From Bacillus sp. (in: firmicutes) (GTDB taxonomy: Bacteria; Bacillota; Bacilli; Bacillales; Bacillaceae): a stretch of 64,000 nucleotides of DNA. The stretch covers positions 1-64,000 of the forward strand of contig JAPSLL010000017.1 of assembly GCA_031180805.1 (NCBI GenBank), given 5' to 3'. Made by a program: the position numbers and the translations under genes. Below are positions 33,754 through 41,950 of this stretch, piece after piece (the first letter of the stretch is position 1; each line of letters begins with the position of its first letter). Under the pieces are notes generated by a model. It saw only the letters and a list, made by a program, of their open reading frames with translations. It was not told where the DNA came from and made no database searches.

Positions 33754-34416
33754 TTAATAAATATCGAATGTAGCCTCGCCGCCATGTATTTGGGTAAACA
33801 TTTTGGCCAATGCTTGTAACAATTGAGCAGCATCCTCTTTTGCTTGCGAAGGCTGTAAATAGACGAGATGTAACGCATCGGTCGTGCTTGTTGAGACGGC
33901 TGTTCGCTTTGAATCAACATAAGGGCTGCCAAATGGTCCGTCTTCATCAACAGATACAAGCTTTTTTGCCATTGAAACGTCACGACCATTGATGGCAAGA
34001 TATGTAGCTTGATCTGTTCCGATTTCAATGCTAACATTACCTTTTATTTGGTTAACATCATATATTCCAAGAGGAATTTGATATTGAAGTGATAGAAAAT
34101 TATTTAAATCAACTGCAGAGTTCACATAGTCTAAATATTGCTGCTTTTGGACACGGCGATACAACGCTTCACTTGATGGACGGTATCTAGACGGATCTGT
34201 TCCGAGCGTTTTAAATAATTTTCGCCATTCATTAATTGCAGGTATTTCAGTGATCTTTTTGTCAGCATAATCAAAGTATAATGATTCTTGAAATAAACGT
34301 AATCGTCCCTTTAGCATTTGCGGTGATTCGGAGACTTGAATATTTTGATAATGAACGACGCCTAGCTGAAAATCATTGACTAGCTGTTTAATATTTTGGC
34401 TAATTTGAATTTCCAT
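33754..34416 (-). CDS. B3/4 domain protein (phenylalanyl-tRNA synthetase editing-domain-like)
   Basis: A 220-residue protein built from the B3/4 domain seen in the PheRS beta chain. Landmarks are NEWRKLFKTLGTDPSRYRPSSEAL (about 63-86; typical for this family), VNSAVDLNNFLSLQYQIPLGIYD and the end DGPFGSPYVDSKRTAVSTSTTDALHLVYLQPS, in parts. It may clear mischarged tRNA or bind amino acids; the free-standing family is poorly studied. Start ATG follows GGAGGTAATAATAA. Confidence 0.88.
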   Translation of the reverse strand: MEIQISQNIKQLVNDFQLGVVHYQNIQVSESPQMLKGRLRLFQESLYFDYADKKITEIPAINEWRKLFKTLGTDPSRYRPSSEALYRRVQKQQYLDYVNSAVDLNNFLSLQYQIPLGIYDVNQIKGNVSIEIGTDQATYLAINGRDVSMAKKLVSVDEDGPFGSPYVDSKRTAVSTSTTDALHLVYLQPSQAKEDAAQLLQALAKMFTQIHGGEATFDIY

Positions 34417-34496
34417 TTATTATTACCTCCACAATGTTCGTACATTTATTTTATCATAGATGAAGCAAAGTCTTTAAAAGGAAGGGGGGAGAAGTG

Positions 34497-35633
34497 ATGA
34501 ATATTGAGCAGTTTAAAGAAGAGGTCATTGCCTATAGTAAGGAGATTGGCATTGATAAAATTGGATTTACAAGTGCCAATACATTTGAAGAGCTCAGACA
34601 GCGCTTGATAAAACAGCAGGAATTAGGCTATCAATCAGGCTTTGAAGAACCTGATATTGAAAAGCGAGTCACACCTGTTGCATTACTGCCGAAAGCGAGC
34701 TCAATCATTTCAATTGCTCTTGCCTATCCTTCGAAAATGAAAAACGCACCTAGAAGTACAAAGGAAGAACGACGTGGAATCTTCTGCCGTGCTTCATGGG
34801 GACAAGACTACCATACGATCTTACGTGATCGCTTAGGGAAGCTAGAGAAGTTTTTAAAGGAAAAGGTGCCAGACATTCAAGTGAAGTCGATGGTTGATAC
34901 AGGTGAGCTTTCCGACCGGGCAGTTGCTGAGCGTGCAGGCATTGGCTGGAGCGGAAAAAACTGTGCGATTATTACACCTGAATTTGGCTCCTACGTATAT
35001 TTAGGTGAAATGATTACGAATTTCCCGTTTCCTCCTGATACGCCCATGGAGGACCAATGTGGCAGCTGTACAAAATGCTTGGATGTTTGTCCGACAGGAG
35101 CACTCGTCCAGGGAGGGCAGCTTGATTCAACAAAATGTATTGCCTTTTTAACGCAAACAAAGGGATTTTTACCTGATGAATATCGAACAAAAATTGGCAA
35201 TCGGATCTATGGCTGTGATACATGTCAAACGATATGTCCAGTAAATAAAGGGAAGGATTTTCATTTTCATGAAGAGATGGAGCCAGACCCGGAAATTGCA
35301 AAGCCAAAGCTAAAGCCTCTGCTTACGATAAGCAATAAAGAGTTTAAAGAAAAGTATGGCCATATTTCAGGCTCTTGGAGAGGGAAAAAACCGATCCAGC
35401 GGAACGCCATTTTAGCACTTGCTCATTTTAAGGATACAACCGCACTTCCTGATTTAATCCAGTTGATGCATAAGGACCCAAGACCAGTTATCCGCGGAAC
35501 AGCCGCATGGGCAATCGGGAAAATTGGCGGCGAGAACATTGCTGAAGAGCTTCATAAAGCATACGAAAAAGAAAGCGATGAAGAAGTAAAAGCAGAAATA
35601 AAAAAAGGATTGGCCTTTTTAGAAAAAAATTAG
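34497..35633 (+). CDS. queG: Epoxyqueuosine reductase
   Basis: A 378-residue cobalamin and iron-sulfur enzyme that reduces epoxyqueuosine to queuosine in tRNA. Domains: N-terminal cobalamin-binding region with SMVDTGELSDRAVAERAGIGW-GKN, two ferredoxin-type clusters CGSCTKCLDVCPTGAL and CDTCQTICPVN (about 190-245), and a HEAT-repeat-like C-terminus with RNAILALAHFKD and IRGTAAWAIGKIGG. I prefer ATG 34497 to the adjacent GTG 34494; the site GGAAGGGGGG lies upstream. Confidence 0.95.
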   Translation: MNIEQFKEEVIAYSKEIGIDKIGFTSANTFEELRQRLIKQQELGYQSGFEEPDIEKRVTPVALLPKASSIISIALAYPSKMKNAPRSTKEERRGIFCRASWGQDYHTILRDRLGKLEKFLKEKVPDIQVKSMVDTGELSDRAVAERAGIGWSGKNCAIITPEFGSYVYLGEMITNFPFPPDTPMEDQCGSCTKCLDVCPTGALVQGGQLDSTKCIAFLTQTKGFLPDEYRTKIGNRIYGCDTCQTICPVNKGKDFHFHEEMEPDPEIAKPKLKPLLTISNKEFKEKYGHISGSWRGKKPIQRNAILALAHFKDTTALPDLIQLMHKDPRPVIRGTAAWAIGKIGGENIAEELHKAYEKESDEEVKAEIKKGLAFLEKN

Positions 35634-35634
35634 G

Positions 35635-35676
35635 TGGTTGCTTACAAAATATCATGTAAGCAGCCACTTTTTTTGT
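35635..35676 (+). terminator. Terminator of queG
   Basis: GTGGTTGCTTAC / GTAAGCAGCCAC with one mismatch, then TTTTTTTG. Confidence 0.88.
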
Positions 35677-35700
35677 TCATTTTAAGAAGCTCGACAGGAA

Positions 35701-35800
35701 ATCAACCAACTTTAACGGAAATTCTGTCAACTTTGGCGAAAAATTAGTCAACTTTCCGAAGAAATCAACCAACTTTCCGAAAAAATCTGTCATTCGACAA
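35701..35800. repeat. Degenerate tandem repeat, about four 22-base units
   Basis: Successive copies of a motif close to TCAACTTTCCGAAAAAATC are spaced about 21-23 bases apart. The CAACTTT core recurs four times (near 35707, 35728, 35749 and 35771), followed each time by nCGAA and an A-rich spacer. No reading frame with a ribosome site runs through it. Function unknown. Confidence 0.65.
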
Positions 35801-35889
35801 AAAACGTCATAGCTTCCCGCCTGATAAAAGACATTTCTTCCTAACTATGACCATACCTTTTAATATAATACAGGTGGTGGTGAGGAGAA

Positions 35890-36783
35890 ATGAAGCAGCT
35901 GCTATTAGATTTCAATAAAAAGAAGCTCGACATGCTTATAAATAAAAAGCCATTCACGCAATTTCGCGATGATGACCTTGAGTTTCAAGCATTGGAACGG
36001 AGAGTCCGCTTATGTGAACAGCGTGGAATTGAAATCATTAAAGGGATAACGGAAATTCAAATAACAAATGTTGAGGAACGGTCGCAAAAAATAAATGATG
36101 TTCAGTATACATGTCATCATAAATGGTTAACGAAACAAGTTGACTCAATGTATTTAGAGGAACGATTTGAGATGCGAAGTGCAAGAATTTTTCAGGATGA
36201 GCTTGTTGAGGATGTGCTTATCGAAAAGCACGAGCCGGCAGTTGATGAGCATGTAAGCAATGTAGAGCAGCTAACAAGAGAGCAATTTATTTATGATCGC
36301 CTTGCAGCTGTACAGTATGCAGAGCTGTGGTGGAATAGTACAAATCCAGCTTACAAAAATTTTGAGGTCAATTGTACGAATTTTATTTCGCAATGCTTGC
36401 ATGCAGGTGGTGCAAAAATGAGGGGCTACCCAAATCGCTCAAGCGGTTGGTGGATGCAAAACAATAATTGGAGCTATAGTTGGTCTGTAGCCAATTCAAT
36501 GCGAATATTTTTAGCGAATTCCAAAGCTGGCTTAAGAGCTAAAATCGTTGATGAGCCTGAACAATTAATGCCAGGGGATGTCATTTGCTATGATTTTCAA
36601 GGTGATGGCAGATATGATCATACGACATTTGTTGTGGCGAAGGATAAAAAGAATATGCCGCTAGTGAATGCGCAAACTTATAATAGTCGGATGCGCTATT
36701 GGTCATATGAAGATTCTACAGCCTATACACCTAACATTAAATATACATTTTTTCGCATTATCGATGATACGAGTTCAAAGTAA
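35890..36783 (+). CDS. Amidase-domain protein (putative Cys-His amidase)
   Basis: 297 residues without signal peptide. The first 130 residues are charged and helical. The amidase domain spans about 138-295: YDRLAAVQYAELWWNSTNPAY, the catalytic Cys in NCTNFISQCLHAGGA, SSGWWMQN and the His in DHTTFVVAKD. Length and arrangement fit the amidase_6 family found in spore-formers. Without a signal it may act in the mother cell or spore; that is inference. ATG follows GGTGGTGAGGAG. Confidence 0.88.
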   Translation: MKQLLLDFNKKKLDMLINKKPFTQFRDDDLEFQALERRVRLCEQRGIEIIKGITEIQITNVEERSQKINDVQYTCHHKWLTKQVDSMYLEERFEMRSARIFQDELVEDVLIEKHEPAVDEHVSNVEQLTREQFIYDRLAAVQYAELWWNSTNPAYKNFEVNCTNFISQCLHAGGAKMRGYPNRSSGWWMQNNNWSYSWSVANSMRIFLANSKAGLRAKIVDEPEQLMPGDVICYDFQGDGRYDHTTFVVAKDKKNMPLVNAQTYNSRMRYWSYEDSTAYTPNIKYTFFRIIDDTSSK

Positions 36784-36787
36784 AAAG

Positions 36788-36796
36788 TGGTATAAT
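36788..36796 (+). promoter_or_regulatory. Extended -10 promoter of trmL
   Basis: TGGTATAAT, an extended -10 with perfect TATAAT, 76 bases before the trmL start. No clear -35. Confidence 0.5.
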
Positions 36797-36871
36797 GTCC
36801 TTTTGAAGGGTAAAGAGGGGCTCGAATGTCTAAAGGCTATCCTTCTTTAGTAAATAGTTGGGGTGGAAACA

Positions 36872-37345
36872 ATGGCATTACACGTCGTATTATATCAACC
36901 AGAAATTCCTGCAAATACAGGGAATATTGCCCGTTCATGTGCGGCTACGAATACAACGCTACATTTAATTCGTCCACTTGGATTTTCGACAGATGATAAA
37001 ATGTTAAAACGTGCAGGACTTGATTATTGGGAATTTGTGAATGTTGCTTTTCATGATTCATTAGATAAGCTTTTGGAAAAATACCCAGATGGTGAATTCT
37101 TTTATTTAACAAAATTCGGTGAGCAGCCGCATACGGCATTTGATTACAGTGACGCTGAAAAGGATTATTTCTTTATTTTTGGCCGTGAAACAACAGGCTT
37201 ACCAAAGGATGTCATTAAGGCAAACATGGACCGCTGCTTACGAATTCCAATGACAGATGATGTACGTTCATTAAATTTAGCAAATACTGCAGCCATTCTC
37301 ATTTATGAAGTATTAAGACAACAAAATTATCCGAGCTTAGGCTAG
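36872..37345 (+). CDS. trmL: tRNA (cytidine(34)-2'-O)-methyltransferase
   Basis: A 157-residue SPOUT methyltransferase for the wobble base of leucine tRNAs. Motif 1 is LYQPEIPANTGNIARSC at the start, motif 2 FIFGRETTGLPKDVI and motif 3 RIPMTDDVRSLNLANTAAI near the end. I chose ATG 36872, five bases after GGGGTGG; an in-frame GTG three codons earlier lies in that site. Confidence 0.96.
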   Translation: MALHVVLYQPEIPANTGNIARSCAATNTTLHLIRPLGFSTDDKMLKRAGLDYWEFVNVAFHDSLDKLLEKYPDGEFFYLTKFGEQPHTAFDYSDAEKDYFFIFGRETTGLPKDVIKANMDRCLRIPMTDDVRSLNLANTAAILIYEVLRQQNYPSLG

Positions 37346-37365
37346 GTAAATCCTTGCTAAGACGA

Positions 37366-37403
37366 GAAAATGACTGATTCGATAAAGAATCAGTCATTTT
37401 TCA
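37366..37403. terminator. Terminator of trmL, probably bidirectional
   Basis: Perfect AAAATGACTGATTC / GAATCAGTCATTTT with a six-base loop. The A-rich 5' side would also serve the small gene on the minus strand. Confidence 0.88.
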
Positions 37404-37410
37404 TGTACCC

Positions 37411-37503
37411 TTATTTTTTTACGCCTGGCTTGCTATCATATCCAGCAGTAAAGATAGCTGTTAGAAATGCTAAGCTAACACCAAGTATTAATAAAAATCC
37501 CAT
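37411..37503 (-). CDS. Small membrane protein, 30 residues
   Basis: Minus-strand ATG at 37503, behind GGGAGGTACAAACACG, opens a 30-codon frame: GFLLILGVSLAFLTAIFTAG is a membrane helix, then YDSKPGVKK. Good ribosome site, compact hydrophobic design and shared terminator support a real gene. Function unknown to me. Confidence 0.55.
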   Translation of the reverse strand: MGFLLILGVSLAFLTAIFTAGYDSKPGVKK

Positions 37504-37819
37504 CGTGTTTGTACCTCCCAAAATTCTTTACGAAATTAGAGCAAATCCACAGGGTATGTAATTAAGCATACTTTGAATCTTCCATTAAATCAACATGTAC
37601 TAAAACGAAAAGATAACGATTACATCTTTTCCTATTAGATTCCCCATGTATCGCGTGTTTTAACCATTTATTAGTGAGCAAATTCCCGTTTCCCGAAAAT
37701 TTGGACACCTGCAGGTAAACCCCTAAGTCTTTCCTAATTATAACGTAATCAGCACTTGATGTGAATGTAAAAGAAGATTTTTACAATAAAATTTATCAGA
37801 ATTAATCAAAAGCTTTTTA
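37504..37819. other. Intergenic region upstream of prkA
   Basis: Divergent region between the 30-residue protein gene and prkA. AT-rich, without a supported gene. Confidence 0.4.
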
Positions 37820-37848
37820 GAATGTTAAAGGACATCCTCGCATAAAGT
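37820..37848 (+). promoter_or_regulatory. Candidate sigma-E promoter of prkA
   Basis: GAATGTT (37820-37826), 14 bases, CATAAAGT (37841-37848). This matches the mother-cell sigma-E consensus (kmATATT and CATACAnT) at most positions and fits prkA being a known sporulation gene. Read by eye. Confidence 0.55.
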
Positions 37849-37902
37849 GTATTAATCCGCACAAGGTTTTTACATCTACGACCAATGATGAAGGAGGTCC
37901 TT

Positions 37903-39798
37903 ATGGATATCTTAAAAAAAATTGAAAAGTACAGAGAAGATGAGCAGCGTTTAAAATGGGAAGGAACCTTCGTAGAGTATTTGGATATTGTCAAGAAAAA
38001 ACCGTGGGTTGCTCAATCGGCTCATTCGCGAGTATACAATATGATTAAAGATGCAGGTATTGAAGAGGTAGATGGAAAACGGAGATATAAGTTTTTTGAC
38101 CACCAGCTATATGGATTAGAGGATGCGCTGGAACGCCTTGTCGAAGAGTATTTCCATCCTGCCGCAAAACGTTTAGATGTCCGAAAGCGGATTTTGCTTT
38201 TAATGGGACCAGTAAGTGGTGGGAAATCGACACTTGTCACAATGCTTAAACGTGGATTAGAGGCGTATTCTTTAACTGATCGCGGTGCAGTTTATGCGAT
38301 AAAGGGCTGCCCGATGCATGAGGATCCTTTACATTTAATTCCGCATCATCTTCGTGATGATTTTTATCAGGAGTATGGCATTCGTATCGAAGGAAATTTA
38401 TCACCGCTTAATGTAATGAGATTAGAGGAAGAATATGGTGGACGCATTGAGGATGTAAGAGTAGAAAGAGTATTTTTATCTGAGGATAAGCGGACAGGGA
38501 TTGGAACGTTTAGTCCATCGGATCCGAAATCACAGGATATTGCCGATTTAACGGGAAGCATTGACTTTTCAACGATTGCTGAATATGGCTCAGAGTCAGA
38601 CCCGCGTGCATACCGCTTTGATGGTGAATTAAACAAAGCAAACCGTGGGATGATGGAGTTCCAGGAAATGCTTAAATGTGATGAAAAATTTCTCTGGCAT
38701 TTGCTCTCATTAACACAGGAAGGAAACTTCAAGGCAGGTCGCTTTGCCTTAATTTCTGCGGATGAATTAATTGTTGCACATACAAATGAAACAGAGTATC
38801 GTTCGTTTATTTCAAACAAAAAGAACGAAGCGCTCCATTCGCGGATTATCGTCATGCCAGTTCCTTACAATTTAAAGGTGAGTGAAGAGGAAAGAATTTA
38901 TGAAAAAATGATTCAAGAAAGTGATGTCTCAGATGTTCATATTGCTCCACATACATTAAAGGTAGCGGCGATGTTTACAATTCTTACGCGTTTAAAGGAA
39001 CCAAAGCGCGGTGACATTGACTTAGTGAAGAAAATGAGATTGTATGATGGTGAAAGTGTTGAAGGCTTTAATTCAGTTGACCTTGCAGAGCTGCAAAAGG
39101 AATACAATGATGAGGGAATGTCAGGGATTGACCCGCGTTATGTGATCAATCGAATTTCTTCAACGATTATTCGCAAGGATGTTCCATCAATTAATGCATT
39201 AGATGTGTTACGAGCGCTTAAGGAAGGTCTTGACCAGCATGCATCGATTTCAAATGAGGACAGAGAAAAATATTTGAACTTCATTTCTGTTGCTCGCAAG
39301 CTCTATGACGACATGGCGAAGAAAGAAGTACAAAAGGCGTTTGTTTACTCGTATGAAGAGTCTGCGAAAACATTAATGGATAATTATTTAGATAATGTTG
39401 AGGCATATTGTAATAAAAATAAACTGCGCGACCCGTTAACTGGTGAAGAAATGAATCCAGATGAAAAGCTCATGCGTTCGATTGAAGAACAAATTGGCAT
39501 TTCTGAAAATGCGAAAAAAGCCTTCCGTGAAGAAATTTTAATTAGAATTTCAGCATATGCTCGCAAAGGGAAACGCTTTGATTACAATTCACACGAACGG
39601 TTACGTGAAGCGATTCAAAAGAAGCTTTTTGCAGACTTGAAGGATGTTGTGAAGATTACGACATCGTCGAAAACACCTGATGAGCAGCAGCTTAAGAAAA
39701 TTAATGAGGTTGTCGCACGTCTCATTGATGAGCATGGCTACAACTCAACATCGGCAAACGAATTGCTCCGTTATGTAGGAAGCTTATTAAATAGATAA
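37903..39798 (+). CDS. prkA: Serine protein kinase PrkA
   Basis: 631 residues, the usual size of PrkA. N-terminal AAA+ domain with P-loop GPVSGGKST at 102-110 and a C-terminal kinase-like region. In spore-formers it acts in the mother cell and affects sporulation through sigma-K-dependent events; protease activity has also been proposed for it. I chose the ATG at 37903 behind AAGGAGGTCCTT; a frame-open ATG six codons earlier would overlap that site. yhbH follows 295 bases downstream, the usual neighbour in Bacillus. Confidence 0.96.
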   Translation: MDILKKIEKYREDEQRLKWEGTFVEYLDIVKKKPWVAQSAHSRVYNMIKDAGIEEVDGKRRYKFFDHQLYGLEDALERLVEEYFHPAAKRLDVRKRILLLMGPVSGGKSTLVTMLKRGLEAYSLTDRGAVYAIKGCPMHEDPLHLIPHHLRDDFYQEYGIRIEGNLSPLNVMRLEEEYGGRIEDVRVERVFLSEDKRTGIGTFSPSDPKSQDIADLTGSIDFSTIAEYGSESDPRAYRFDGELNKANRGMMEFQEMLKCDEKFLWHLLSLTQEGNFKAGRFALISADELIVAHTNETEYRSFISNKKNEALHSRIIVMPVPYNLKVSEEERIYEKMIQESDVSDVHIAPHTLKVAAMFTILTRLKEPKRGDIDLVKKMRLYDGESVEGFNSVDLAELQKEYNDEGMSGIDPRYVINRISSTIIRKDVPSINALDVLRALKEGLDQHASISNEDREKYLNFISVARKLYDDMAKKEVQKAFVYSYEESAKTLMDNYLDNVEAYCNKNKLRDPLTGEEMNPDEKLMRSIEEQIGISENAKKAFREEILIRISAYARKGKRFDYNSHERLREAIQKKLFADLKDVVKITTSSKTPDEQQLKKINEVVARLIDEHGYNSTSANELLRYVGSLLNR

Positions 39799-39810
39799 AA
39801 AATAATGAGG

Positions 39811-39852
39811 AAAAGACTGACGAATAGTAGCATCATGTCAGTCTTTTTTTAT
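39811..39852 (+). terminator. Terminator of prkA
   Basis: AAAAGACTGAC / GTCAGTCTTTT with a long loop, then T run. Confidence 0.87.
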
Positions 39853-40093
39853 CTACTTATAAACGTTAATGCTTGTCCGATTTGTAACTGGTGACTTGTC
39901 TCATTTTAAATGAAACTCTGTTCGTTTTCGAAATTATTTGTCAATAAATCAAATCTTGCGCATAGGATAGAGTAATCCAATGAAAAAACAAACTGGCAAT
40001 AGGTAAATAAATTTATTCATCCACGTTAGTGTATGCATGTTAAGTGAAAAATGTGACTCTTTTATTTAAAAAAATTTTGGAGGGGGAATTATT

Positions 40094-41263
40094 ATGTCAG
40101 GACAGGACCATAATTTTGTTATTTCACAAGAAGATTGGACCCTCCATCGTAAAGGCCACGATGATCAAACTCGCCATCAAGAAAAAGTTCAAGAAGCGAT
40201 TCGCAACAATCTCCCAGACTTAATAACTGAAGAAAGCATCATCATGTCAAATGGGAAGGATGTTGTGAAAATCCCAATTCGTTCTCTGGACGAATACAAA
40301 ATCCGCTATAACTATGACAAAAATAAGCATGTAGGCCAAGGAGATGGAGAGAGTCAGGTAGGAGATGTCGTTGCCCGTGATGGTTCTCAGGCAGATGCAA
40401 AAGGCCCAGGCAAAGGTCAAGGAGCAGGAGATCAAGCAGGTGAGGATTACTATGAAGCAGAAGTATCGATAATTGAGCTTGAGGCAGCATTATTTAAAGA
40501 GCTGGAGCTGCCGAATTTAAAGCAAAAGGAACGGGACAATATTGTTGTAGAGGATATTGAATTCAACGATATTCGCCGAACAGGTTTAATGGGAAATATC
40601 GATAAAAAACGGACGATGCTAGCTGCCTATAAACGGAATGCAATGGCAGGAAAATCAAACTTCCATCCAATATTTCCGGAAGACTTGAAATACAAAACCT
40701 GGAATGAAGTCGTCAAGCCAGAATCGAAGGCAGTCGTTATCGCGATGATGGATACAAGTGGGTCAATGGGACTTTGGGAAAAATATATGGCAAGAAGCTT
40801 TTTCTTTTGGATGACAAGATTTTTACGAACTAAATATGAGAAGGTTGATATTGAATTTATCGCCCATCATACAGAGGCAAAGGTCGTCACAGAGGAAGAC
40901 TTCTTCTCAAAAGGTGAAAGCGGTGGAACGATCTGTTCATCCGCATACCGTAAAGCACTTGAAATTATCGAAGAAAAATATAACCCTTCACGCTACAATA
41001 TTTATCCTTTTCATTTTTCAGATGGTGATAATTTAACGTCAGATAATGCAAGATGTGTCAAACTTGTAGGAGAATTAATGAAGGTTTCCAATATTTTCGG
41101 CTATGGTGAAGTAAATCAGTACAATCGTCACTCAACATTAATGTCCGCATATAAAAATATCAATGATGAGAAATTCCGCTATTTTATCCTCAAGCAAAAG
41201 GCAGATGTTTTCCAGGCAATGAAAAGCTTTTTTCGGAAAGATGACAATCAACTATATGCATAG
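40094..41263 (+). CDS. yhbH: Sporulation protein YhbH
   Basis: 389 residues of the DUF444 family. Evidence: [26 protein letters not shown] in the first 35 residues (in pieces [15 protein letters not shown] and [14 protein letters not shown]), [20 protein letters not shown], then a von Willebrand-like region with MMDTSGSMG near residue 220. In Bacillus it is a sigma-E-dependent sporulation gene coexpressed with prkA. ATG follows TTGGAGGGGG. The upstream CATAGGAT at 39961 could be part of a sigma-E promoter, but I am not sure of its -35. Confidence 0.95.
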   Translation: MSGQDHNFVISQEDWTLHRKGHDDQTRHQEKVQEAIRNNLPDLITEESIIMSNGKDVVKIPIRSLDEYKIRYNYDKNKHVGQGDGESQVGDVVARDGSQADAKGPGKGQGAGDQAGEDYYEAEVSIIELEAALFKELELPNLKQKERDNIVVEDIEFNDIRRTGLMGNIDKKRTMLAAYKRNAMAGKSNFHPIFPEDLKYKTWNEVVKPESKAVVIAMMDTSGSMGLWEKYMARSFFFWMTRFLRTKYEKVDIEFIAHHTEAKVVTEEDFFSKGESGGTICSSAYRKALEIIEEKYNPSRYNIYPFHFSDGDNLTSDNARCVKLVGELMKVSNIFGYGEVNQYNRHSTLMSAYKNINDEKFRYFILKQKADVFQAMKSFFRKDDNQLYA

Positions 41264-41266
41264 TAA

Positions 41267-41302
41267 AAGAGCCCTTACTCATATGAGTAGGGGTTTTTAC
41301 TT
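41267..41302 (+). terminator. Terminator of yhbH
   Basis: GCCCTTACTC / GAGTAGGGG around ATAT, followed by TTTTTAC. Confidence 0.85.
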
Positions 41303-41748
41303 TTCGTTACCTTTAGAGAATGATCTCCTTAGAAGGGGAACAGAAGTCCTATGATATGTAAGCTATTACAAAAAATAATGATAAAGTTTTAATTTTTCAT
41401 CGCTTCATAGGTGAGTTAAGACTAGATAAGGATGAAATGACTATGTAAAAGTGTGATTTAAGGGCGTAAAAGAGCAAAATATGACATATTTCACCGAAAT
41501 CAAAGACGTAACACGTTAAACGATGAATCTTAGGTATTACAATTTATCTGTAAGAGTTTTGTAAGAGGGTGTAAATATAATGAACTTTAGTCTAAAAATA
41601 CCAATTCGTTTATTGTGTACACATTCGAATGAGAGTGATGAAAAAAAGATTAGAAAATAATTCTTATTGTATTAGTAATAAAGTAATATATACTGATTTT
41701 AATGATATACAGAATATAGTACTTTTTGAATGGCTCTTGTTAAACGTT
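41303..41748. other. Long AT-rich region upstream of the pel locus
   Basis: About 450 bases without a supported gene. The pel promoter is probably here or in the repeat that follows, but I found no convincing -35/-10 pair and no riboswitch. Confidence 0.4.
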
Positions 41749-41882
41749 GTTGTTGATTTCAGCACGAGGCATTCGCTTTCCGCAGGCAGAGGTCCGGGAG
41801 CATTCACTTAAAAATCGCTCCTGTTGGTTCTCTGCTACGCTTCTCTATGTAGGAGTCCCATGTACCTGCTCAAATCAGCAAA
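41749..41882. repeat. Bacillus-type intergenic inverted-repeat element upstream of pelD
   Basis: 134 bases, starting TTGTTGATTTCAGCA and ending TGCTCAAATCAGCAA, which are imperfect inverted repeats. Interior pieces such as GGCATTCGCTTTCCGC and TAGGAGTCCCATGTACCTG resemble a repeat common between genes in Bacillus genomes. It is more GC-rich than its surroundings. An open frame running through it into pelD is accidental. Confidence 0.7.
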
Positions 41883-41950
41883 GTGCGGAAAAATCAGCAA
41901 TTATCTTTAACATCGCCTTTTCTAATAAAAATGTAACCGGGGAGATCAAT

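Noticed and set aside
41747-41950. N-terminal extension of 68 codons on pelD
   Set aside because: It lies inside an intergenic repeat element. The epimerase fold starts exactly at the GTG at 41951, which has its own ribosome site.
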